The translations under genes were made by a program, and so were the position numbers. Below the pieces are notes generated by a model. The model made no database searches. It was not told the origin of the DNA and saw only the letters and a program-made list of their open reading frames with translations. From Populus alba (Eukaryota; Streptophyta; Magnoliopsida; Malpighiales; Salicaceae), in assembly GCF_005239225.2 (NCBI RefSeq), contig NC_133301.1, positions 6,659,157 through 6,723,156 on the forward strand: a stretch of DNA of 64,000 nt, written 5' to 3'. Shown one piece after another: positions 11,912-24,747 of this stretch. Position 1 is the first letter of the stretch, and each line of letters opens with the position of its first letter.

Positions 11912-12322
11912 TTCCCTCCCTCTTCAAGAAGATTCGCCCTCGAATCTTGAATAGCATTAATGGTGACTTCAGTAGCCTCTTGTTTAAGCCTTCGGAATCC
12001 CCTTATTGCTAACACCTTTCTCCAACAACACTGTATAGAAGTAGTGACTGACAAGAATTTCAAATAAGCACGCCGTACTAACCACTTGCGTACATACTTT
12101 TGAATGATAACCACAGCGACTCTCCTTCGTCTTTCATCCTTTTTGGCGTTGTACCTCTTTTTCCCATGAAGCTTCAAGATCATAGAATAATCTTCTACAC
12201 TTGTCAACTTCTCGTTCTAGAACCCCCAAACCATGGCTTAGTATTTCGCATCGTTGATCTACAATCCTCCTCTGTTCCCTCTCCCTTAGTGAATACATGA
12301 CACAGATAGGGGAAAAAAACAA
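11398..12322 (-). pseudogene. Captured IQ-motif ORF, unit 3, frameshifted
   Basis: A one-base longer T run at about 12140-12144 (TCCTTTTTGG instead of TCCTTTTGG) shifts the frame just before the first IQ motif. The N-terminal part (12134-12322) and the IQ-LTR part (11398-12207) are therefore in different frames. Otherwise it is the same as units 1 and 2. A homopolymer sequencing error is possible. Confidence 0.55.
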
Positions 12323-13301
12323 GAAGACGACGACAAGAATAGAGTTTTATAGCATGAAGAAACATTGATTTAGACTCGAGAATACAAATCTGACTTTTGT
12401 TTGGACCAGAACTTATCGAAAAACAAACTAATGCGAGGGTGATGAAAATGACTCAAACAACAGCCAAATATCAAAAATATGATGATAGTATAATGGCAGG
12501 AACGAAATCAACAGAAACAAAACAAGTTTTGAAAGATAACACCAAACAGACCCGTTACGACAAAACAAGACCTAATTCGGGAAACCTAAAGAAACCGATA
12601 TCCAAATGACCTCGAATTTAATTTGTATTATTACAATACTATGAAATCACCAAAAAATCAATTTATAGGTCGTTCTCTATTTCTAGGTACCCAAACTCCT
12701 TGTATGATCAGTTTGCGGCAGAATTGATCCTCCAATTAAAACCTCCAGAAGCCGGAATCAAAATATGCCCAAATTTAATATATGGTGCAATCGCATACCC
12801 CAATACTCAGAATATGAAGTTTCAATAGATTCCAAGGTGTTTTACCTAGGCGTTCACTAAGAGTAGTGTTTTGCGGCAGAATTGAAACTCGAATTAAAAC
12901 CTCAAGCAAATAATATCAGAATAAGCCCAACTTTGATATATCATGCGATCCCACCCCCAAATAGACTGAATATGAAGTTTAAATAGATTCCGAGGTGGTT
13001 TGCTTGTGGTTCACCAAGATTTGTGTTTTTGCGGCAAAAATTGAATGATCCTTCAAATTTCAACTAATCACTCTTTTCTCTATTTCTTTCTGATTTTTTT
13101 TTTCTTTTTAACAAACTGATATGATTAGAGACAGTAACAAGATGAAACATAAAACTTTTTTTTTTTTTTGCTTAGATGACACAGACACGAAAAACAAGAA
13201 GATGGATGCAAACACTGAAAAACTTAAGGGACACTAAAAAAAAAAACGAAAAATAAACAGAATGATATGACCTTGTTTCGGAGCCTAGCTCTGATACCAA
13301 C

Positions 13302-14246
13302 TGATGCGAACCTCGTGATCACGTGGTCACGCAACCCACAATCAAGATTGAGATCTGATCCCGGAAAGCCGAAACAGGTCTGATAGGAGTGCGACACAAT
13401 GGAAACCTGCCCCAAGGCACCAACACTATTGGAATGAGTAGAATGACGCCACGAAGCCAGTTAATCTTCGATAAGTCAGATTCAGTTCGTTCAAGAACTG
13501 AAGAATGCAAGAATCACTCTCACACGTTAAAACTGAAAAGTTCAGAATAATAATCATCAAAGCTGCCGAAATTGTGGCTTACATGAGTTTAAATAGTTCT
13601 TGAAAAGTTAACCCTAATGGACCCCTTATGTGGACTTATATGAGGTCCACTCAAAACTGGCCCAAAACCCTAAACTGAAAAAGCCCATAACCTGATCCAA
13701 ACAAGCCTTGGACCCTAGCTGAAAACAAACTATTTAATTAAGCCCAAACATTAAAGAAAATAATAAAAATAAGTAACTTGTCATTAAATACCACCAGCCC
13801 TTCTTTCCTTGTGTAGCTAGGATGAATAAGGAATCCTTATAAGAAAAGGATTCTGAAACATTAATGAATCCTTGCCACACTAGGAGATTATATTGCAACT
13901 CATTAAAGATCCTTGTGGAACTAGGAAATTCCCAAAACCAGCTCCCACATCCTTGGAGGAAAGAATCCTAATCAAATAGGAAGTCCACAAGTCAAATGGA
14001 AGTAAATAACAAAATCCGTACAGCCTCTGTTGACCAGTATTGGGGTGCCTTACCGAACTCCGATTGACCTGCAATTTTAACCCAAGGTAGTAAGATATGT
14101 CTGGAGAGTCCACATAAAATATTAGCCCGATCCAACGGTCGGATTGAGAATTATGACTGTTGCCGTAAACCTGGATTGTTGCGCTTTTTACGCCAAAATC
14201 CGAATCTGACCTTACTTGGGTCGTATCACAGGGCTGAACCGTATCA
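13302..14246 (-). repeat. Array LTR 4 (945 bp)
   Basis: Full-length mosaic LTR. It carries GAAAACAAACTATTTAATT at the U3/R side, where LTRs 1-3 have CAAAACAAAGTTTTAATT. This variant is shared with LTRs 5-7, making it transitional between the outer and central unit types. Confidence 0.87.
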
Positions 14247-14656
14247 TTCCCTCCCTCTTCAAGAAGATTCGCCCTCGAATCTTGAATAGCATTAATGGTG
14301 ACTTCAGTAGCCTCTTGTTTAAGCCTTCGGAATCCCCTTATTGCTAACACCTTTCTCCAACAACACTGTATAGAAGTAGTGACTGACAAGAATTTCAAAT
14401 AAGCACGCCGTACTAACCACTTGCGTACATACTTTTGAATGATAACCACAGCGACTCTCCTTCGTCTTTCATCCTTTTGGCGTTGTACCTCTTTTTCCCA
14501 TGAAGCTTCAAGATCATAGAATAATCTTCTACACTTGTCAACTTCTCGTTCTAGAACCCCCAAACCATGGCTTAGTATTTCGCATCGTTGATCTACAATC
14601 CTCCTCTGTTCCCTCTCCCTTAGTGAATACATGACACAGATAGGGGAAAAAAACAA
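13880..14656 (-). CDS. Captured IQ-motif ORF, unit 4
   Basis: 258 codons. The captured part (residues 1 to about 137, two IQ motifs) is the same as in unit 1. The reading frame changes inside the LTR because one A is missing from the GGAGGAAAAG stretch, so only the LTR-encoded tail differs. Confidence 0.55.
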   Translation of the reverse strand: MFFSPICVMYSLREREQRRIVDQRCEILSHGLGVLEREVDKCRRLFYDLEASWEKEVQRQKDERRRRVAVVIIQKYVRKWLVRRAYLKFLSVTTSIQCCWRKVLAIRGFRRLKQEATEVTINAIQDSRANLLEEGGNDTVQPCDTTQVRSDSDFGVKSATIQVYGNSHNSQSDRWIGLIFYVDSPDISYYLGLKLQVNRSSVRHPNTGQQRLYGFCYLLPFDLWTSYLIRILSSKDVGAGFGNFLVPQGSLMSCNIIS

Positions 14657-15633
14657 GAAGACGACGACAAGAATAGAGTTTATAGCATGAAGAACATTGA
14701 TTTAGACTCGAGAATACAAATCTGACTTTTGTTTGGACCAGAACTTATCGAAAAACAAACTAATGCGAGGGTGATGAAAATGACTCAAACAACAGCCAAA
14801 TATCAAAATATGATGATAGTATAATGGCAGGAACGAAATCAACAGAAACAAAACAAGTTTTGAAAGATAACACCAAACAGACCCGTTACGACAAAACAAG
14901 ACCTAATTCGGGAAACCTAAAGAAACCGATATCCAAATGACCTCGAATTTAATTTGTATTATTAAAATACTATGAAATCACCAAAAAATAAATTTATAGG
15001 TCGTTCTCTTAATTTCTAGGTACCCAAAACTCCTTGTATGATCAGTTTGCGGCAGAATTGATCCTCCAATTAAAACCTCCAAAAGCCGGAATCAAAATAT
15101 GCCCAAATTTAATATATGGTGCAATCGCATACCCAATACTCAGAATATGAAATTTCAATAGATTCCAAGGTGTTTTACCTAGGGTTCACTAAGAGTAGTG
15201 TTTTGCGGCAGAATTGAAACTCGAATTAAAACCTCAAGCAAATAATATCATAATAAGCCCAACTTTGATATATAATGCGATCCCACCCCCAATAGACTGA
15301 ATATGAAGTTTAAATAGATTCCGAGGTGGTTTTGCTTATGGTTCACCAAGATTTGTGTTTTTGCGGCAAAAATTGAATGATCCTTCAAATTTCAACTAAT
15401 CACCCTTTTCTCTATTTCTTTCTGATTTTTTTTTCTTTTTAACAAACTGGTATGATTAGAGACAGTAACAAGATGAAATATAAAACTTTTTTTTTTTTTT
15501 TTTGCTTAGATGACACAGACACGATGAACAAGAAGATGGATGCAAACACTGAAAAACTTAAGGGACACTAAAAAAAAAAACGAAAATAACAGAATGATAT
15601 GACCTTGTTTCGGAGCCTAGCTCTGATACCAAC

Positions 15634-16429
15634 TGATGCGAACCTCGTGATCACGTGGTCACGCAACCCACAATCAAGATTGAGATCTGATCCCGGAAAG
15701 CCGAAATAGGTCTGATATGAGTGCGACACAATGGAAACCTGCCCCAAGGCACCAACACTATTGGAATGAGTAGAATGACGCCACGAAGCCAGTTAATCTT
15801 CGATAAGTCAGATTCAGTTCGTTCAAGAACTGAAGAATGCAAGAATCACTCTCACACGTTAAAACTGAAAATTTCAGAATAATAATCATCAAAGCTGCCG
15901 AAATTGTGGCTTACATGAGTTTAAATAGTTCTTGAAAAGTTAACCCTAATGGACCCCTTATGTGGACTTATATGAGGTCCACTCAAAACTGGCCCAAAAC
16001 CCTAAACTGAAAAGCCCATAACCTGATCCAAACAAGCCTTGGATCCTAGCTGAAAACAAACTATTTAATTAAGCCCAAACATTAAAGAAAATAATAAAAA
16101 TAAGTAACTTGTCATTAAATACCACCAGCCCTTCTTTCCTTGTGTAGCTAGGATGAATAAGGAATCCTTATAAGAAAAGGATTCTGAAACATTAATGAAT
16201 CCTTGCCACACTAGGAGATTATATTGCAAACTCATTAAAGATCCTTGTGGAACTAGGAAATTCCCAAAACCAGCTCCCACATCCTTGGAGGAAAAGAATC
16301 CTAATCAAATAGGAAGTCCACAAGTCAAATGGAAGTAAATAACAAAATCCGTACAGCCTCTGTTGACCAGTATTGGGGTGCCTTCCGAACTCCGATTGAC
16401 CTGCAATTTTAACCCAAGGTAGTAAGATA
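15634..16429 (-). repeat. Array LTR 5, cut by assembly gap
   Basis: The left boundary TGATGCGAACC is intact with its PBS complement. The U3 side runs into a 500-N gap at 16430, so the right boundary is not visible. Confidence 0.85.
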
Positions 16430-16929
16430 NNNNNNNNNNNNNNNNNNNNNNNNNNNNNNNNNNNNNNNNNNNNNNNNNNNNNNNNNNNNNNNNNNNNNNN
16501 NNNNNNNNNNNNNNNNNNNNNNNNNNNNNNNNNNNNNNNNNNNNNNNNNNNNNNNNNNNNNNNNNNNNNNNNNNNNNNNNNNNNNNNNNNNNNNNNNNNN
16601 NNNNNNNNNNNNNNNNNNNNNNNNNNNNNNNNNNNNNNNNNNNNNNNNNNNNNNNNNNNNNNNNNNNNNNNNNNNNNNNNNNNNNNNNNNNNNNNNNNNN
16701 NNNNNNNNNNNNNNNNNNNNNNNNNNNNNNNNNNNNNNNNNNNNNNNNNNNNNNNNNNNNNNNNNNNNNNNNNNNNNNNNNNNNNNNNNNNNNNNNNNNN
16801 NNNNNNNNNNNNNNNNNNNNNNNNNNNNNNNNNNNNNNNNNNNNNNNNNNNNNNNNNNNNNNNNNNNNNNNNNNNNNNNNNNNNNNNNNNNNNNNNNNNN
16901 NNNNNNNNNNNNNNNNNNNNNNNNNNNNN
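16430..16929. other. Assembly gap (500 N)
   Basis: Exactly 500 N. In unit 1 the distance between the bases flanking the gap is about 450 bp, so roughly one unit's worth of sequence is plausible. The round size, shared with the second gap, suggests a placeholder, and whole units could be missing. Confidence 0.95.
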
Positions 16930-17030
16930 GTTCTAGAACCCCCAAACCATGCTTAGTATTTCGCATCGTTGATCTACAATCCTCCTCTGTTCCCTCTCCC
17001 TTAGTGAATACATGACACAGATAGGGGAAA
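16930..17030 (-). pseudogene. Captured IQ-motif ORF, unit 5, N-terminal remnant beside gap
   Basis: Only the first ~30 codons of the captured ORF are visible; the IQ motifs fall in the gap. A missing G (CCATGCTTAG for CCATGGCTTAG) breaks the frame at about 16951. Several nearby single-base indels suggest low consensus quality at the contig end. Confidence 0.5.
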
Positions 17031-18014
17031 AAAACAAAGAAGACGACGCAAGAATAGAGTTTATAGCATGAAGAACATTGATTTAGACTCGAGAATACAA
17101 ATCTGACTTTTGTTGGACCAGAACTTATTGAAAAAACAAACTAATGCGAGGGTGATGAAAATGACTCAAACAACAGCCAAATATCAAAATATGATGATAG
17201 TATAATGGCAGGGACGAAATCAACAGAAACAAAACAAGTTTTTGAAAGATAACACCAAACAGACCCGTTACGACAAAAACAAGACCTAATTCGGAAACCT
17301 AAAGAAACCGATATCCAAATGACCTCGAATTTAATTTCTATTATTAAAATACTGTGAAATCACCAAAAAATCAATTTATAGGTCGTTCTCTTATTTCTAG
17401 GTACCCAAACTCCTTGTATGATCAGTTTGCGGCAGAATTGATCCTCCAATTAAAACCTCCAGAAGCCGGAATCAAAATATGCCCAAATTTAATATATGGT
17501 GCGATCTCATCCCCAATACACATAATATGAAGTTTCAACTGATTCGAAGGTGTTTTTCTTACGGCTCACTAATAGTAGTGTTTCTGCGGCAGAATTGAAC
17601 CTCGAATTAAAACCTCAAGCAAATAATATCAGAATAGGCCCAACTTTGATATATGATGCGATCCCACCCCCAATAGACTGAATATGAAGTTTAAATTGAT
17701 TCCGAGGTGGTTTGCTTATGGTTCACCAAGATTTGTTTTTCTGCGGCAAAATTGAATGGTCTTCAAATTTCAACTAATCACTCTTTTCTCTATTTCTTTT
17801 CTTCTTTTTTTTTTTCTTTTCTTTTTAACAAACTGATATGATTAGAGACAGTAACAAGATGGAATATAAACTTTTTTTTTTTTGCTTAGATGACACAGAC
17901 ACGAAGAACAAGAAGATGGACGCAAACACTGAAAAACTTAAGGAACACTAAAAAAAAAAAACAAAAATAACAGAATGATATGACCTTGTTTCGGAGCCTA
18001 GCTCTGATACCAAC

Positions 18015-18886
18015 TGATGCGAACCTCGTGATCACGTGGTCACGCAACCCACAATCAAGATTGAGATCTGATCCCGGAAAGCCGAAATAGGTCTGATATG
18101 GAGTGCGACACAATGGAAACCTGCCCCAAGGCACCAACACTATTGGAATGAGTAGAATGACGCCCACGAAGCCAGTTAATCTTCGATAAGTCAGATTCAG
18201 TTCGTTCAAGAACTGAAGAATGCAAGAATCACTCTCACACGTTTAAAACTGAAAATTTCAGAATAATAATCATCAAAGCTGCCGAAATTTTGGCCTACAT
18301 GAGTTTAAATAGTTCTTGAAAAGTTAACCCTAATGGACCCTTTATGTGGACTTATATGAGGTCCACTCAAAACTGGCCCAAAACCCTAAAATGAAAAGCC
18401 CATGACCTGATCCAAACAAGCCTTGATCCTAGCTGAAAACAAACTATTAATTAAGCCCAAACATTAAAGAAAATAATAAAAATAAGTAACTTGTCATTAA
18501 ATACCACCAGCCCTTCTTTCCTTGTGTAGCTAGGATGAATAAGGAATCCTTATAAGAAAAGGATTCTGAAACATTAATGAATCCTTGCCACACTAGGAGA
18601 TTATATTGCACCTCATTAAAGATCCTTGTGGAACTAGGAAATTCCCAAAACCAGCTCCCACATCCTTGGAGGAAAAGAATCCTAATCAAATAGGAAGTCC
18701 ACAAGTCAAATGGAAGTAAATAACAAAATCCGTACAGCCTCTGTTGACCAGTATTGGGGTGCCTTACCGAACTCCGATTGACCTGCACCCAAGATATGAC
18801 CACATAAGGACTGTTGCGCTTTTTTTTTTACGCCAAAATCCGAATCTGACCTTACTTGGGTCGTATCACAGGGCTGAACCGTATCA
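18015..18886 (-). repeat. Array LTR 6 (872 bp, U3 deletion)
   Basis: Both ends and the PBS and polypurine neighbours are intact, but U3 has lost about 73 bp net. CCTGCACCCAAGATATGACC joins a short rearranged stretch to the GTTGCGC motif near 18810. It belongs to the central unit type (GAACAGCATTAATGG, GCCTACATGAG). Confidence 0.87.
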
Positions 18887-19296
18887 TTCCCTCCCTCTTC
18901 AAGAAGATTCGCCCTCGAATCTTGAACAGCATTAATGGTGACTTCAGTAGCCTCTTGTTTAAGCCTTCGGAATCCCCTTATTGCTAACACCTTTCTCCAA
19001 CAACACTGTATAGAAGTAGTGACTGACAAGAATTTCAAATAAGCACGCCGTACTAACCACTTGCGTACATACTTTTGAATGATAACCACAGCGACTCTCC
19101 TTCGTCTTTCATCCTTTTGGCGTTGTACCTCTTTTTCCCATGAAGCTTCAAGATCATAGAATAATCTTCTACACTTGTCAACTTCTCGTTCTAGAACCCC
19201 CAAACCATGGCTTAGTATTTCGCATCGTTGATCTACAATCCTCCTCTGTTCCCTCTCCCTTAGTGAATACATGACACAGATAGGGGAAAAAAACAA
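18706..19296 (-). CDS. Captured IQ-motif ORF, unit 6
   Basis: 196 codons. The captured part has both IQ motifs and one conservative change (INAVQDSR for INAIQDSR) shared with units 7-9. The LTR-encoded tail differs because of the U3 deletion and a longer T run. Confidence 0.55.
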   Translation of the reverse strand: MFFSPICVMYSLREREQRRIVDQRCEILSHGLGVLEREVDKCRRLFYDLEASWEKEVQRQKDERRRRVAVVIIQKYVRKWLVRRAYLKFLSVTTSIQCCWRKVLAIRGFRRLKQEATEVTINAVQDSRANLLEEGGNDTVQPCDTTQVRSDSDFGVKKKAQQSLCGHILGAGQSEFGKAPQYWSTEAVRILLFTSI

Positions 19297-20282
19297 GAAG
19301 ACGACGGCAAGAATAGAGTTTTATAGCATGAAGAACATTGATTTAGACTCGAGAATACAAATCTGACTTTTGTTTGGACCAGAACTTATTGAAAAACAAA
19401 ACTAATGCGAGGGTGATGAAAATGACTCAAACAACAGCCAAATATCAAAATATGATGATTAGTATAATGGCAGGGACGAAATCAACAGAAACAAAACAAG
19501 TTTTGAAAAGATAACACCAAACAGACCCGTTACGACAAAACAAGACCTAATTCGGGAAACCTAAAGAAACCGATATCCAAATGACCTCGAATTTAATTTC
19601 TATTATTAAAATACTGTGAAATCACCAAAAATCAATTTATAGGTCGTTCTCTAATTTCTAGGTACCCAAACTCCTTGTATGATCAGTTTGCGGCAGAATT
19701 GATCCTCCAATTAAAACCTCCAGAAGCCGGAATCAAAATATGCCCAAATTTAATATATGGTGCGATCTCATCCCCAATACACATAATATGAAGTTTCAAC
19801 TGATTCGAAGGTGTTTTTTCTTACGGCTCACTAATAGTAGTGTTTCTGCGGCAGAATTGAACCTCGAATTAAAACCTCAAGCAAATAATATCAGAATAGG
19901 CCCAACTTTGATATATGATGCGATCCCACCCCCAATAGACTGAATATGAAGTTTAAATTGATTCCGAGGTGGTTTGCTTATGGTTCACCAAGATTTGTTT
20001 TTCTGCGGCAAAAATTGAATGATCCTTCAAATTTCAACTAATCACTCTTTTCTCTATTTCTTTCTTCTTTTTTTTTTTTCTTTTTAACAAACTGATATGA
20101 TTAGAGACAGTAACAAGATGGAATATAAACTTTTTTTTTTTTTTTTTTTGCTTAGATGACACAGACACGAAGAACAAGAAGATGGACGCAAACACTGAAA
20201 AACTTAAGGGAACACTAAAAAAAAAAAACAAAAAATAACAGAATGATATGACCTTGTTTCGGAGCCTAGCTCTGATACCAAC

Positions 20283-21127
20283 TGATGCGAACCTCGTGAT
20301 CACGTGGTCACGCAACCCACAATCAAGATTGAGATCTGATCCCGGAAAGCCGAAATAGGTCTGATATGGAGTGCGACACAATGGAAACCTGCCCCAAGGC
20401 ACCAACACTATTGGAATGAGTAGAATGACGCCACGAAGCCAGTTAATCTTCGATAAGTCAGATTCAGTTCGTTCAAGAACTGAAGAATGCAAGAATCACT
20501 CTCACACGTTAAAACTGAAAATTTCAGAATAATAATCATCAAAAGCTGCCGAAATTTTGGCCTACATGAGTTTAAATAGTTCTTGAAAAGTTAACCCTAA
20601 TGGACCCTTTATGTGGACTTATATGAGGTCCACTCAAAAACTGGCCCAAAACCCTAAAATGAAAAGCCCATGACCTGATCCAAACAAGCCTTGGATCCCT
20701 AGCTGAAAACAAACTATTAATTAAGCCCAAACATTAAAGAAAATAATAAAAATAAGTAACTTGTCATTAAATACCACCAGCCCTTCTTTCCTTGTGTAGC
20801 TAGGATGAATAAGGAATCCTTATAAGAAAAGGATTCTGAAACATTAATGAATCCTTGCCACACTAGGAGATTATATTGCACCTCATTAAAGATCCTTGTG
20901 GAACTAGGAAATTCCCAAAACCAGCTCCCACATCCTTGGAGGAAAAGAATCCTAATCAAATAGGAAGTCCACAAGTCAAATGGAAGTAAATAACAAAATC
21001 CGTACAGCCTCTGTTGACCAGTATTGGGTGCCTTCTCGAACTCCGATTGACCTGGACTGTTGCGCTTTTTACGCCAAAATCCGAATCTGACCTTACTTGG
21101 GTCGTATCACAGGGCTGAACCGTATCA
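20283..21127 (-). repeat. Array LTR 7 (845 bp, U3 deletion)
   Basis: U3 lacks about 100 bp. The junction CGATTGACCTGGACTGTTGCGC is what deletion between two ACCTG direct repeats of the full-length LTR would leave (in LTR 1 they are about 100 bp apart). Both ends are intact. Confidence 0.87.
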
Positions 21128-21537
21128 TTCCCTCCCTCTTCAAGAAGATTCGCCCTCGAATCTTGAACAGCATTAATGGTGACTTCAGTAGCCTCTTGTT
21201 TAAGCCTTCGGAATCCCCTTATTGCTAACACCTTTCTCCAACAACACTGTATAGAAGTAGTGACTGACAAGAATTTCAAATAAGCACGCCGTACTAACCA
21301 CTTGCGTACATACTTTTGAATGATAACCACAGCGACTCTCCTTCGTCTTTCATCCTTTTGGCGTTGTACCTCTTTTTCCCATGAAGCTTCAAGATCATAG
21401 AATAATCTTCTACACTTATCAACTTCTCGTTCTAGAACCCCCAAACCATGGCTTAGTATTTCGCATCGTTGATCTACAATCCTCCTCTGTTCCCTCTCCC
21501 TTAGTGAATACATGACACAGATAGGGGAAAAAAACAA
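20956..21537 (-). CDS. Captured IQ-motif ORF, unit 7
   Basis: 193 codons with both IQ motifs and the INAVQDSR variant. The tail is altered by the U3 deletion and a further base change in the LTR. Confidence 0.55.
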   Translation of the reverse strand: MFFSPICVMYSLREREQRRIVDQRCEILSHGLGVLEREVDKCRRLFYDLEASWEKEVQRQKDERRRRVAVVIIQKYVRKWLVRRAYLKFLSVTTSIQCCWRKVLAIRGFRRLKQEATEVTINAVQDSRANLLEEGGNDTVQPCDTTQVRSDSDFGVKSATVQVNRSSRRHPILVNRGCTDFVIYFHLTCGLPI

Positions 21538-22515
21538 GAAGACGACGACAAGAATAGAGTTTATAGCATGAAGAACATTGATTTAGACTCGAGAATACAA
21601 ATCTGACTTTTGTTTGGACCAGAACTTATTGAAAAACAAACTAATGCGAGGGTGATGAAAATGACTCAAACAACAGCCAAATATCAAAATATGATGATAG
21701 TATAATGGCAGGGACGAAATCAACAGAAACAAAACAAGTTTTGAAAGATAACACCAAACAGACCCGTTACGACAAAACAAGACCTAATTCGGGAAACCTA
21801 AAGAAACCGATATCCAAATGACCTCGAATTTAATTTCTATTATTAAAATACTGTGAAATCACCAAAAATCAATTTATAGGTCGTTCTCTTATTTCTAGGT
21901 ACCCAAACTCCTTGTATGATCAGTTTGCGGCAGAATTGATCCTCCAATTAAAACCTCCAGAAGCCGGAATCAAAATATGCCCAAATTTAATATATGGTGC
22001 GATCTCATCCCCAATACACATAATATGAAGTTTCAACTGATTCGAAGGTGTTTTTCTTACGGCTCACTAATAGTAGTGTTTCTGCGGCAGAATTGAACCT
22101 CGAATTAAAACCTCAAGCAAATAATATCAGAATAGGCCCAACTTTGATATATGATGCGATCCCACCCCCAATAGACTGAATATGAAGTTTTAAATAGATT
22201 CCGAGGTGGTTTGCTTATGGTTCACCAAGATTTGTTTTTCTGCGGCAAAAATTGAATGATCCTTCAAATTTCAACTAATCACTCTTTTCTCTATTTCTTT
22301 CTTCTTTTTTTTTTCTTTTTAACAAACTGATATGATTAGAGACAGTAACAAGATGGAAACATAAACTTTTTTTTTTTTTTTTTTGCTTAGATGACACAGA
22401 CACGAAGAACAAGAAGATGGATGCAAACACTGAAAAACTTAAGGGAACACTAAAAAAAAAAAAAAAAATAACAGAATGATATGACCTTGTTTCGGAGCCT
22501 AGCTCTGATACCAAC

Positions 22516-23357
22516 TGATGCGAACCTCGTGATCACGTGGTTACGCAACCCACAATCAAGATTGAGATCTGATCCCGGAAAGCCGAAATAGGTCTGATAT
22601 GAGTGCGACACAATGGAAACCTGCCCCAAGGCACCAACACTATTGGAATGAGTAGAATGACGCCACGAAGCCAGTTAATCTTCGATAAGTCAGATTCAGT
22701 TCGTTCAAGAACTGAAGAATGCAAGAATCACTCTCACACGTTAAAACTGAAAAGTTCAGAATAATAATCATCAAAGCTGCCGAAATTGTGGCCTACATGA
22801 GTTTAAATAGTTCTTGAAAAGTTAACCCTAATGGACCCTTATGTGGACTTATATGAGGTCCACTCAAAACTGGCCCAAAACCCTAAACTGAAAAGCCCAT
22901 GACCTGATCCAAACAAGCCTTGGATCCTAGCTCAAAACAAAGTATTTAATTAAGCCCAAACATTAAAGAAAATAATAAAAATAAGTAACTTGTCATTAAA
23001 TACCACCAGCCCTTCTTTCCTTGTGTAGCTAGGATGAATAAGGAATCCTTATAAGAAAAGGATTCTGAAACATTAATGAATCCTTGCCACACTAGGAGAT
23101 TATATTGCAACCTCATTAAAGATCCTTGTGGAACTAGGAAATTCCCAAAACCAGCTCCCACATCCTTGGAGGAAAAGAATCCTAATCAAATAGGAAGTCC
23201 ACAAGTCAAATGGAAGTAAATAACAAAATCCGTACAGCCTCTGTTGACCAGTATTGGGGTGCCTTCCGAACTCCGATTGACCTGGACTGTTGCGCTTTTT
23301 ACGCCAAAATCCGAATCTGACCTTACTTGGGTCGTATCACAGGGCTGAACCGTATCA
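22516..23357 (-). repeat. Array LTR 8 (842 bp, U3 deletion)
   Basis: Carries the same ACCTG-to-ACCTG U3 deletion as LTR 7, so the two are copies of one deleted unit. Both ends, the PBS and the polypurine neighbours are intact. Confidence 0.87.
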
Positions 23358-23782
23358 TTCCCTCCCTCTTCAAGAAGATTCGCCCTCGAATCTTGAACAG
23401 CATTAATGGTGACTTCAGTAGCCTCTTGTTTAAGCCTTCGGAATCCCCTTATTGCTAACACCTTTCTCCAACAACACTGTATAGAAGTAGTGACTGACAA
23501 GAATTTCAAATAAGCACGCCGTACTAACCACTTGCGTACATACTTTTGAATGATAACCACAGCGACTCTCCTTCGTCTTTCATCCTTTTGGCGTTGTACC
23601 TCTTTTTCCCATGAAGCTTCAAGATCATAGAATAATCTTCTACACTTGTCAACTTCTCGTTCTAGAACCCCCAAACCATGGCTTAGTATTTCGCATCGTT
23701 GATCTACAATCCTCCTCTGTTCCCTCTCCCTTAGTGAATACATGACACAGATAGGGGAAAAAAAACAAGAAGACGACGGCAA
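23186..23782 (-). CDS. Captured IQ-motif ORF, unit 8
   Basis: 198 codons. A longer A run upstream opens the frame to an extra ATG (MPSSSCFF), showing that the N-terminus assigned to these ORFs is arbitrary. The IQ region is unchanged. Confidence 0.52.
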   Translation of the reverse strand: MPSSSCFFSPICVMYSLREREQRRIVDQRCEILSHGLGVLEREVDKCRRLFYDLEASWEKEVQRQKDERRRRVAVVIIQKYVRKWLVRRAYLKFLSVTTSIQCCWRKVLAIRGFRRLKQEATEVTINAVQDSRANLLEEGGNDTVQPCDTTQVRSDSDFGVKSATVQVNRSSEGTPILVNRGCTDFVIYFHLTCGLPI

Positions 23783-24747
23783 GAATAGAGTTTATAGCAT
23801 GAAGAACATTGATTTAGACTCGAGAATACAAATCTGACTTTTGTTTGGACCAGAACTTATCGAAAAACAAACTAATGCGAGGGTGATGAAAATGACTCAA
23901 ACAAACAGCCAAATATCAAAATATGATGATAGTATAATGGCAGGGAACGAAATCAACAGAAACAAAACAAGTTTTGAAAGATAACACCAAACAGACCCGT
24001 TACGACAAAACAAGACCTAATTCGGGAAACCTAAAGAAACCGATATCCAAATGACCTCGAATTTAATTTGTATTATTAAATACTGTGAAATCACCAAAAA
24101 ATCAATTTATAGGTCGTTCTCTTATTTCTAGGTACCCAAACTCCTTGTATGATCAGTTTGCGGCAGAATTGATCCTCCAATTAAAACCTCCAGAAGCCGG
24201 AATCAAAATATGCCCAAATTTTAATATATGGTGCGATCTCATCCCCAATACACATAATATGAAGTTTCAACTGATTCGAAGGTGTTTTTCTTACGGCTCA
24301 CTAATAGTAGTGTTTCTGCGGCAGAATTGAAACCTCGAATTAAAACCTCAAGCAAATAATATCAGAATAGGCCCAACTTTGATATATGATGCGATCCCAC
24401 CCCCAATAGACTGAATATGAAGTTTAAATTGATTCCGAGGTGGTTTGCTTATGGTTCACCAAGATTTGTTTTTCTGCGGCAAAAATTGAATGGTCCTTCA
24501 AATTTCAACTAATCACTCTTTTCTCTATTTCTTTCTTCTTTTTTTTTCTTTTAACAAACTGATATGATTAGAGACAGTAACAAGATGAATATAAACTTTT
24601 TTTTTTTTTTTTTGCTTAGATGACACAGACACGAAGAACAAGAAGATGGATGCAAACACTGAAAAACTTAAGGGAACACTAAAAAAAAAAAAAACAAAAA
24701 TAACAGAATGATATGACCTTGTTTCGGAGCCTAGCTCTGATACCAAC

